Translations under genes and position numbers: made by a program
Part shown: one piece after another, positions 7,085 through 12,372 of the stretch
How positions within the stretch are numbered: position 1 is the stretch's first letter
How the letters are laid out: every line of letters begins with the position of its first letter
Assembly: GCA_022565745.1 (NCBI GenBank)
Contig: JAIUMB010000067.1
Span: 1-12,372 of the forward strand
Source: Cryomorphaceae bacterium
GTDB taxonomy: Bacteria; Bacteroidota; Bacteroidia; Flavobacteriales; Schleiferiaceae
Reading direction: 5' to 3'
Length of the DNA stretch: 12,372 nt
Notes under the pieces: model-generated
What the model saw: only the letters and a program-made list of their open reading frames with translations
Databases searched by the model: none
What the model was told of the DNA's origin: nothing

Positions 7085-7166
7085 ACCAGTCGTAAAACCA
7101 GACCTCCGACCTCCGACCGTTTCAATCTATTGGCCAATAAAAAAACGAAACCGCAGATACTGCCAT
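7085..7166 (+). repeat. 82-bp direct repeat, copy 2
   Basis: This is the second copy of the unit at 6799-6880. Differences begin only after 65 identical bases (four substitutions in the last 19 bp). Such near-identity in non-coding DNA implies recent duplication or gene conversion. Confidence 0.9.
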
Positions 7167-7167
7167 C

Positions 7168-7208
7168 CGTAAATCCCCGCTCCCGCGCTTCCCCGCTCCC
7201 GTGCATGC
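7168..7208 (+). repeat. CCCGCTCCCG / GTGCATGCGC repeat cluster upstream of rpmH
   Basis: Two CCCCGCTCCCG units are followed by TGCATGCGC. This is the inverted counterpart of the GGGAGC/CATGC cluster that faces rplU on the other side of the region. It lies upstream of the rpmH promoter and is oriented toward rpmH. Confidence 0.5.
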
Positions 7209-7281
7209 GCAAATTTAATCCATCAACCCCTCAGCTCTTTGCTCTACGCTCTGAGCCATTGAAAAAATCATCAATAATTTG

Positions 7282-7313
7282 TTTGTCCATTAATTTATGT
7301 CACCATATATTTG
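7282..7313 (+). promoter_or_regulatory. Promoter of rpmH
   Basis: TTTG (7282-7285), a 20-nt spacer and TATATTTG (7306-7313) match the Bacteroidota TTTG/TAnnTTTG consensus. Transcription would start near 7320, giving a leader of about 57 nt before the rpmH ATG. Confidence 0.78.
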
Positions 7314-7376
7314 CAGGCCGAAAACGATACAGAAATAACCCGTTGCCCTGGAGGGTGTTAAACGACAACATTTATT

Positions 7377-7535
7377 ATGAAGCGTACTTTTCAACCGTCA
7401 AACCGCAAACGCCGTAACAAACACGGTTTTCGTTCACGTATGGCCACCGCAAATGGTCGTCGCGTACTCGCATCACGCCGTGCCAGAGGCCGCAAGAAGC
7501 TAACGGTTTCCGACGAAGGTTCTCACAAACAATAA
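7377..7535 (+). CDS. rpmH: 50S ribosomal protein L34
   Basis: L34 is a small, very basic large-subunit protein that packs into 23S rRNA. Translation from the ATG at 7377 gives 52 residues with the unmistakable MKRTFQPSNRKRRNKHGFRS opening, then RMATANGRRVLASRRARGRK and a short acidic C-terminal tail (SDEGSHKQ) that is longer than in the 46-residue E. coli protein. The gene is monocistronic by sequence, with a promoter 64 nt upstream and a strong terminator 31 nt downstream. In many bacteria rpmH is followed by rnpA; here it is not, and carB comes next. Confidence 0.98.
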   Translation: MKRTFQPSNRKRRNKHGFRSRMATANGRRVLASRRARGRKKLTVSDEGSHKQ

Positions 7536-7566
7536 GTTATACGGTGATCATCACACGTAAAGATTC

Positions 7567-7600
7567 AAAGGTGTTGCCATTGTGGTGACACCTTTTTTTT
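7567..7600 (+). terminator. Intrinsic terminator of rpmH
   Basis: AAAGGTGTTGCCA (7567-7579) pairs with TGGTGACACCTTT (7583-7595) across a TTG loop. The 13-bp stem contains two G-T wobbles and runs directly into eight T residues (7593-7600). It separates rpmH from carB. Confidence 0.93.
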
Positions 7601-7640
7601 GTCCAAACGTTACCTTTCCATATCTCAGAAAACCATCATC

Positions 7641-10490
7641 ATGCCTAAGAACAACGATATCAAATCTGTACTCATCATCGGCTCCGGCCCTATAGTCATC
7701 GGTCAAGCTTGTGAATTCGATTATTCAGGCTCTCAAGCCTCGCGCTCACTTAGAGAAGAAGGTATAGAAGTGAGTTTAATTAACTCCAACCCAGCTACCA
7801 TAATGACCGATCCGGTGACCGCGGACCACATTTACCTATTGCCGTTGGAAATTGAATCGTTGGAAACCATTCTCAAAGAAAGAAAAATTGACGCTGTGTT
7901 GCCTACCATGGGCGGACAAACGGCGTTGAACCTTTGTATCGAAGCCGATAAAGCAGGGCTTTGGGAAGAATACGGGGTGAAAATCATCGGGGTAGACATC
8001 GATGCCATCAATATTACCGAAGACCGCGAAGCGTTTAGAAAATTGATGGAAGACATCGACGTTCCTATGGCGCCTTCACAAACAGCCACCTCTTATTTAA
8101 AAGGTAAAGAAATTGCCCAAAACTTCGGTTTTCCTCTGTGTATTCGCGCGTCGTTTACACTTGGCGGCTCCGGAGCAACGTTTGTCCATACCCGTGATGA
8201 ATTCGACGAGGCCATGCAGCGCGGATTGGAAGTGTCTCCCATCCATGAGGTAATGATCGATAAGGCGCTTCTCGGGTGGAAAGAATTTGAACTCGAACTG
8301 CTTCGCGATAAAAACGACAACATCATTATTATATGCTCCATTGAGAACTTTGATCCGATGGGGATTCACACTGGTGATTCTATTACCGTGGCTCCTGCGC
8401 AAACTTTGAGTGATCGCACGTTTCAGCGCATGCGTGATATGGCGATGAAAATGATGCGCTCCATCGGAAATTTTGCCGGTGGCTGTAACGTGCAGTTTGC
8501 CGTTAGTCCGGACGACAAAGAAGAAATTGTGGCCATTGAAATCAATCCACGTGTGTCTCGTTCTTCTGCCTTGGCTTCAAAAGCTACTGGTTATCCCATT
8601 GCTAAAGTGGCTTCTAAATTGGCCCTTGGTTACACCCTCGACGAACTAAACAACCAAATCACCAAAGATACGACGGCTTATTTTGAGCCTACATTGGACT
8701 ATGTCATCGTAAAGATTCCACGCTGGAATTTTGATAAGTTTGAAGGGGCCGATCGCCGATTGGGTATTCAGATGAAATCGGTGGGAGAAGCCATGGGCAT
8801 TGGCCGAAGTTTTCAAGAGGCACTGCACAAGGCAGCACAGTCGTTGGAGGTAAAGCGAAATGGATTAGGTGCCGATGGCAAAGGTTACACCGATCAAGAA
8901 GAGGTGATTGAAAAGCTGACTTATGCCAGCTGGAACCGCGTGTTTGTCATATATGATGCCATCCAACTCGGTATTTCACTGCGACGAATCCACGACATCA
9001 CCAAAATCGATATGTGGTTCTTGCGCGAAATGGAGGCCTTGGTCCGCACACAAGAATTGATTGAAACACACAACATCAATACGATTCCACGTGACTTGCT
9101 ATTGGATGCCAAAATGAAGGGCTTTGCCGATAGACAAATTGCCCACATGATGCATTGTTTGGAAAGTGAGGTATTCAAAAAGCGCGAGTTATACAACATC
9201 AAACGCACGTTTAAACTGGTTGATACCTGTGCCGCAGAATTTGAAGCTTATACACCTTACTATTATTCCACATTTGAACACGACATTCAAGATAAAAACG
9301 GAAACCGCTTTGTAGAAAACGAAAGTGTGGTGACCGATAAGAAAAAGGTGGTGGTACTCGGTAGTGGTCCCAATCGCATCGGACAAGGGATTGAATTTGA
9401 CTATTGCTGTGTACACGGTGTATTGGCGGCTCGTGAGTGCGGATACGAAACCATCATGATCAACTGTAACCCAGAGACCGTGTCTACCGACTTTGACACT
9501 GCCGATAAGCTGTATTTTGAGCCGGTCTTTTGGGAACACATCTACGAAATCATTTTACACGAAAAACCCGAGGGCGTAATCGTGCAGCTCGGTGGACAAA
9601 CCGCGTTGAAGTTGGCCGAAAAACTCGACCGCTACGGCATCAAGATCATCGGTACCAGCTTCGACTCGCTTGATTTGGCCGAGGACCGCGGACGGTTTTC
9701 CACTTTGTTGGCCGACAACAATATCCCTTATCCCAAGTTCGACGTCATTACATCTGCCGATGAAGCGTATGAAGTGGCCGAGAAACTTGGCTTTCCCATT
9801 CTTGTGCGTCCTTCTTACGTACTTGGTGGTGCCGGGATGAAAATCGTGATCAACCAGGAGGAGCTCGAACACCACGTCATCGAATTGTTTAAAGACTATC
9901 CCGGTAATCGCGTGTTACTCGATCACTATTTGGAAGGTGCACTGGAAGCTGAGGTCGATGCCATTTGCGACGGAGAAAATGTGTACATCATCGGAAAGAT
10001 GGAGCACATTGAACCTTGTGGTATTCACTCGGGTGATAGTCACAGTGTATTGCCGCCGTTTAACCTGGGCGAATTGATCATGGATCAAATTGTGATGCAC
10101 ACCGAAACCATTGCGCGTACCTTGCAAGTGAAAGGTTTGATCAATATTCAATTTGCCGTAAAAGACGATACCGTATTTATCATTGAAGCCAACCCACGTG
10201 CCTCGCGTACGGTGCCCTTTATTGCCAAGGCCTACGGTGAACCTTATGTCAATATAGCCACCAAAGTCATGCTGGGAGAAAACAAGGTTACCGACTTTGA
10301 ATTCAATCCGCAGTTAGACGGCTTTGCCATTAAGATACCGGTGTTTTCCTTCGACAAATTTCCAAAGGTCAACAAAGAACTCGGACCACAGATGCGTTCT
10401 ACCGGCGAGAAGATTCACTTCATCAAGAATTTGCGCGACCCCATGTTCCGCAAAGTGTATTCAGAACGAAACCTATTCCTCAGTAAGTAG
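7641..10490 (+). CDS. carB: Carbamoyl-phosphate synthase large chain, short form without the allosteric domain
   Basis: CarB makes carbamoyl phosphate from bicarbonate, ATP and ammonia supplied by the small subunit CarA, feeding pyrimidine and arginine synthesis. The two homologous halves are clear: GSGPIVIGQACEFDYSG near residue 14 and GSGPNRIGQGIEFDY at 574-588. Each has an ATP-grasp domain with its metal-binding motif, EINPRVSRSSAL (from 300) and EANPRASRT (from 849). The protein ends soon after QMRSTGE at 949 residues, whereas E. coli CarB has 1073; the C-terminal methylglyoxal-synthase-like domain that binds UMP and ornithine is absent. The short form is, to my knowledge, usual in flavobacteria, so I do not call a truncation. 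A TTG at 7599 would extend the frame by 14 codons but lies inside the rpmH terminator, so ATG 7641 was chosen. carA is not in the window. Confidence 0.97.
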   Translation: MPKNNDIKSVLIIGSGPIVIGQACEFDYSGSQASRSLREEGIEVSLINSNPATIMTDPVTADHIYLLPLEIESLETILKERKIDAVLPTMGGQTALNLCIEADKAGLWEEYGVKIIGVDIDAINITEDREAFRKLMEDIDVPMAPSQTATSYLKGKEIAQNFGFPLCIRASFTLGGSGATFVHTRDEFDEAMQRGLEVSPIHEVMIDKALLGWKEFELELLRDKNDNIIIICSIENFDPMGIHTGDSITVAPAQTLSDRTFQRMRDMAMKMMRSIGNFAGGCNVQFAVSPDDKEEIVAIEINPRVSRSSALASKATGYPIAKVASKLALGYTLDELNNQITKDTTAYFEPTLDYVIVKIPRWNFDKFEGADRRLGIQMKSVGEAMGIGRSFQEALHKAAQSLEVKRNGLGADGKGYTDQEEVIEKLTYASWNRVFVIYDAIQLGISLRRIHDITKIDMWFLREMEALVRTQELIETHNINTIPRDLLLDAKMKGFADRQIAHMMHCLESEVFKKRELYNIKRTFKLVDTCAAEFEAYTPYYYSTFEHDIQDKNGNRFVENESVVTDKKKVVVLGSGPNRIGQGIEFDYCCVHGVLAARECGYETIMINCNPETVSTDFDTADKLYFEPVFWEHIYEIILHEKPEGVIVQLGGQTALKLAEKLDRYGIKIIGTSFDSLDLAEDRGRFSTLLADNNIPYPKFDVITSADEAYEVAEKLGFPILVRPSYVLGGAGMKIVINQEELEHHVIELFKDYPGNRVLLDHYLEGALEAEVDAICDGENVYIIGKMEHIEPCGIHSGDSHSVLPPFNLGELIMDQIVMHTETIARTLQVKGLINIQFAVKDDTVFIIEANPRASRTVPFIAKAYGEPYVNIATKVMLGENKVTDFEFNPQLDGFAIKIPVFSFDKFPKVNKELGPQMRSTGEKIHFIKNLRDPMFRKVYSERNLFLSK

Positions 10491-10492
10491 CC

Positions 10493-10714
10493 ATGTTGAA
10501 AGTTCTGCTTATTCTTTTTATTGTCATCTACTTGATCATCGTGATGGTCAACGTATTCGTCAAACCTTTTAAGGAAGGGTACAAGCGCGATGGTGAGCAC
10601 AGCGCCTCTTCTTCATCCAACGGACGATTGATCATTACCCACAATCCTGAAAAGGGACGACGCAATAAAAAAGGCGATCCGGACGATTATGTGGATTATG
10701 AGGAGGTTAAATAG
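10493..10714 (+). CDS. DUF4834-type small membrane protein
   Basis: This 73-residue protein has one N-terminal hydrophobic helix (about residues 3-23, LLILFIVIYLIIVMVNVFV). A basic, Ser-rich linker follows, then the C-terminal signature DPDDYVDYEEVK. The overall layout and the YVDYEEVK end match the Bacteroidota DUF4834 family, for which I know no function. It begins 2 nt after the carB stop codon, so it should be co-transcribed and possibly translationally coupled with carB; a functional link to pyrimidine synthesis is not implied. It is probably a single-pass inner-membrane protein with a cytoplasmic tail. Confidence 0.82.
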   Translation: MLKVLLILFIVIYLIIVMVNVFVKPFKEGYKRDGEHSASSSSNGRLIITHNPEKGRRNKKGDPDDYVDYEEVK

Positions 10715-10799
10715 AATTGAGAACCGGAGCGAAGCTCAATGACTAAAAATAATTGATAATTAAGAATTAAGAACCGGAGCAAAGCGGAGCTCAACGATC
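10715..10799 (+). repeat. Imperfect direct repeat with core GAACCGGAGC
   Basis: Copy 1 (10715-10743) and copy 2 (10765-10799) share AATT(G/A)A, GAACCGGAGC and GCTCAA; copy 2 carries extra bases before GCTCAA. The GAGC...GCTC ends can pair in each copy. An A/T-rich linker lies between them. This starts the 310-bp gap between the DUF4834 gene and the next gene. Confidence 0.65.
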
Positions 10800-10816
10800 A
10801 GAGGGCGTTAATTAAA

Positions 10817-10840
10817 ATTTATTTACGAATGTAAATAAAT
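10817..10840. repeat. Perfect 10-bp inverted repeat
   Basis: ATTTATTTAC (10817-10826) and GTAAATAAAT (10831-10840) are exact reverse complements around GAAT. It could be a weak A/T-rich terminator for carB-DUF4834, since a T-rich stretch follows at 10845-10854, or a protein-binding site. There is no uninterrupted U-tract, so I do not call it a terminator. Confidence 0.7.
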
Positions 10841-10891
10841 GCAGATTTGTTTTCTGTTAAAGCCAAAAGGCCATATACGGCCATATGTGCC

Positions 10892-10972
10892 ACCATGCGC
10901 GCATAAGCGCCCCATGCGTATGAAGTACTCCATGCGTGCGTCAGCACCCCAAGCGTACGAAGTACCCCATGC
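10892..10972 (+). repeat. Degenerate tandem repeat of about 18-20 bp, CCATGCG type
   Basis: Consecutive imperfect units begin at about 10892, 10912, 10930, 10949 and 10967. Examples are CCATGCGTATGAAGTACT, CCATGCGTGCGTCAGCACC and CCAAGCGTACGAAGTACC. They end about 50 nt before the fumarylacetoacetate-hydrolase-family gene and point toward it. The CCATGCGTGCG(T)CAGCA unit is nearly the same as one upstream of rplU. I found no convincing TAnnTTTG promoter in this gap. Confidence 0.68.
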
Positions 10973-11024
10973 CCGACTTGCGGCCATTCGTTCACAAACC
11001 TTTTAAAAACACAAACATCCAATC

Positions 11025-11639
11025 ATGAAGATTATATGTATAGGTCGCAACTACACCGCCCACGCCGCTGAGTTAAAAAATGACATCCCCGACGAGCCAG
11101 TGGTTTTTCTCAAGCCGGATACAGCACGATTGAAAAGTGGGGAGACCTTTTACATACCTTCGTTTACCAACGACGTGCACTACGAGGCGGAATTGTTGGT
11201 ACGCATCAATCGCATGGGGAAGTTTATCGATGAAAAATTTGCCCACAAGTATTACAATGAAGTATCGGTAGGGATTGACTTTACCGCTCGCGATCTGCAG
11301 TCGAATTTAAAGTCTAAAGGCTTGCCTTGGGAACGCGCCAAAGCATTCGACGGTTCGGCAGGAATAGGGGAGTGGGTATCGTTGGATGAATTAAACAGCC
11401 CCATCGATGAACTCACTTTTTCATTAGAAAAAAACGGAGAACGCGTACAGTATGGACGTGCTTCTGATATGCTTTTTGGGGTGAATGCATTGATTGCAAA
11501 TATATCGAGGTTTATTACCCTGAAAGTAGGAGACGTGATTTTTACAGGAACGCCAGCAGGGGTGTCATCGGTAAAGCGCGGAGATCTTCTTACATGCTAC
11601 CTTGATGGAAGGCAGGTTTTTGATTGTAAGATTGATTAA
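11025..11639 (+). CDS. Fumarylacetoacetate hydrolase family protein (acylpyruvase-like)
   Basis: This 204-residue protein consists of a single FAH C-terminal-type domain. Members hydrolyse, isomerise or decarboxylate 2,4-diketo or oxalocrotonate-type acids with a divalent metal. It opens MKIICIGRNYTAHAAEL, then shows FLKP (28-31), the metal-binding E-x-E pair in HYEAELLVRI (Glu54, Glu56), and VGIDFTARDLQ with Asp85 as the probable third ligand. FTGTPAGVSSVKRGD closes the domain. It is short and lacks the N-terminal SH3-like domain of the eukaryotic FAH enzyme, resembling YcgM/FAHD1-like acylpyruvases or oxaloacetate decarboxylases. It appears monocistronic: a repeat-rich gap lies before it and a terminator after. 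The substrate cannot be read from sequence. Confidence 0.92.
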   Translation: MKIICIGRNYTAHAAELKNDIPDEPVVFLKPDTARLKSGETFYIPSFTNDVHYEAELLVRINRMGKFIDEKFAHKYYNEVSVGIDFTARDLQSNLKSKGLPWERAKAFDGSAGIGEWVSLDELNSPIDELTFSLEKNGERVQYGRASDMLFGVNALIANISRFITLKVGDVIFTGTPAGVSSVKRGDLLTCYLDGRQVFDCKID

Positions 11640-11654
11640 GTTAGACGATTCAAA

Positions 11655-11734
11655 AAACCAATCACATCGTTTAATTATTAAAATCCATCGTTTAATAACT
11701 CGATGATTAAAGTCGTTGGTTTCTCTTTTTTTTT
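11655..11734 (+). terminator. Probable terminator after the FAH-family gene
   Basis: AAACCAA (11655-11661) pairs with TTGGTTT (11716-11722). Inside it TTTAATTAT pairs with ATGATTAAA with one wobble, giving a two-part stem with an internal loop. It is followed by CTC and nine T residues (11726-11734). A direct repeat CATCGTTTAAT occurs twice within the arms and loop. It begins 15 nt after the stop codon. Confidence 0.7.
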
Positions 11735-11749
11735 AAGAAATTTTGATTG

Positions 11750-11757
11750 TATCTTTG
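11750..11757 (+). promoter_or_regulatory. Putative -7 element of the secreted-protein gene
   Basis: TATCTTTG matches TAnnTTTG exactly and lies 112 nt before the ATG at 11870. The expected -33 position is T-rich with no clear TTTG. The predicted leader of about 105 nt is longer than for rplU or rpmH. Confidence 0.55.
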
Positions 11758-11869
11758 ACAATTGTAACTGTTGTGTGCCGTTTAAAGCCAATGAAAAGGT
11801 TTGTAGTAGGCGCAGAACAAGTGAAATAATTAAACAGCGTTTTTGCCTATAACTCAATTGTACAAATCC

Positions 11870-12372
11870 ATGAGACGACTTTTTAACAAGCTCATTATTG
11901 GTTCATTACTTATTAGTGGTGGTTTTATAAGTGCTCAGCCTACAGCAGCGTTTATTGACACCGTCTTTTTCGAAAACTTTGATGGTACCACAGTACAGGG
12001 CTCTTTATACAGAGACACCACTTTAGCCGGAAATACGCAATGGGTGCAGTTTGATAGTATCCCAGCAGCCCCATCATCCCCTAATAGTTATAGATCTGTT
12101 GCTGGAAGCAACCCTGGACGTTCTTATTGGGAAACACCTGTGATGGATTTTACCGGTTTGGTATACATACTTTTTGAATTTGAGCATATAGCCAAGATCC
12201 ACTCAACGGATCGCGGTCGTATTGAATATTCCATTGGAGGAGGTCCGTGGACCATTATGAATGCAACGCAAGGTAGTAACGTTGTTTATTTGGGGGAGTC
12301 TCAAAATTACCCTCAAAACTGGTACTTCAACGAGGGTAACTATCCTCCACAGTTGTTTCCGGCTCCAGGTGA
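11870..12372 (+). CDS. Secreted protein, 5' part only (open to the window end)
   Basis: The reading frame is open from ATG 11870 to the end of the window (167 complete codons). It begins MRRLFNKLIIGSLLISGGFISAQ, a classical signal peptide with likely cleavage after SAQ (residue 23). The mature part continues with FIDTVFFENFDGTTVQGSLY and has many aromatic, Gly and Asn residues (SYWETPVMDFTGLVYILFEF, then a GRIEYSIGGGPW segment). This layout resembles beta-sandwich modules at the start of large Bacteroidota extracellular proteins, which are often exported by the type IX secretion system. That would need a C-terminal sorting domain, which lies outside the window. No catalytic motif is visible. 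Function is unknown. Confidence 0.85.
   Translation, partial: MRRLFNKLIIGSLLISGGFISAQPTAAFIDTVFFENFDGTTVQGSLYRDTTLAGNTQWVQFDSIPAAPSSPNSYRSVAGSNPGRSYWETPVMDFTGLVYILFEFEHIAKIHSTDRGRIEYSIGGGPWTIMNATQGSNVVYLGESQNYPQNWYFNEGNYPPQLFPAPG

Larger units (their letters stand above)
6337..7376. other. Gene-free, repeat-rich region between divergent rplU and rpmH
   Basis: About 1.04 kb lies between two divergently transcribed ribosomal-protein genes. A promoter stands near each edge (6364-6393 minus, 7282-7313 plus) and the interior is almost entirely repeats, listed separately. Open frames of 60-128 codons exist here, but they are composed of the repeat sequence, have repetitive Pro/Arg/Ser-rich translations and no recognisable family, so I annotate none as genes. 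No tRNA or structured RNA was recognised. Confidence 0.8.

Noticed and set aside
6799..7166. Insertion sequence or miniature transposon bounded by the 82-bp repeats
   Set aside because: The flanking repeats are direct, not inverted. There is no transposase and no visible target-site duplication; the interior is a tandem array.
7130..7417. Open frame of 95 codons on the plus strand
   Set aside because: It starts inside the 82-bp repeat, passes through the rpmH promoter and overlaps the real rpmH gene in another frame.
7599..7640. TTG start extending carB by 14 residues
   Set aside because: The codon lies in the T-tract of the rpmH terminator, and the ATG at 7641 gives the usual short leader before the first ATP-binding half.
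10324..10572. Plus-strand open frame of 82 codons overlapping the carB end and the DUF4834 start
   Set aside because: It is a shadow in another frame of two well-supported genes.
10819..11022. Open frame of 67 codons on the minus strand before the FAH-family gene
   Set aside because: It is made of the CCATGCG tandem repeat and the A/T dyad read backwards, with no coding signature.

Overview
The window looks like chromosomal DNA of a member of the Bacteroidota, most likely Flavobacteriales. The evidence is convergent. Start codons lack Shine-Dalgarno sequences. Several genes are preceded by the Bacteroidota-type -7 promoter element TAnnTTTG, twice with a TTTG at -33. Two Bacteroidota-specific small families are present (DUF4286 and DUF4834). 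The carbamoyl-phosphate synthase large chain is of the short, roughly 950-residue type, and exported proteins end their signal peptides in SAQ. The genus cannot be named from this sequence.

Left part (1-6336, all genes on the minus strand). Reading in the direction of transcription: rplU (L21) and rpmA (L27) form an operon that ends in a clear intrinsic terminator. Next comes serS (seryl-tRNA synthetase). After a 227-bp gap with its own -7 element follows a compact four-gene operon: a small coiled-coil lipoprotein, a large exported tetratricopeptide-repeat protein that overlaps it by 4 nt, a DUF4286 protein, and a family-4-type glycosyltransferase. The glycosyltransferase C-terminus runs into a hexanucleotide repeat that is also found in the intergenic DNA beyond its stop codon.

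Middle (6337-7376). About 1 kb without a credible gene lies between the divergent ribosomal-protein genes rplU (minus) and rpmH (plus). Good promoters stand at both edges. The interior is a mosaic of repeats: a 16-unit heptanucleotide array, an 82-bp direct repeat flanking it, GGTCGGA-type heptads, degenerate CATGCG/GGGAGC repeats and a short GC-rich palindrome. The repeats facing rplU and those facing rpmH are arranged roughly as mirror images.

Right part (7377-12372, plus strand). rpmH (L34) ends in a strong terminator and is followed by carB (pyrimidine/arginine biosynthesis, without the C-terminal allosteric domain) and a small membrane protein of the DUF4834 type. A 310-bp repeat-rich gap follows, then a fumarylacetoacetate-hydrolase-family enzyme with a terminator, and finally the start of a secreted protein that runs off the window.

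The genes are mostly housekeeping. I found no convincing new multi-gene system. The most unusual content is the repeat architecture between genes, especially a degenerate CCATGCG repeat family that sits upstream of four separate transcription units, always in the same orientation relative to the downstream gene.
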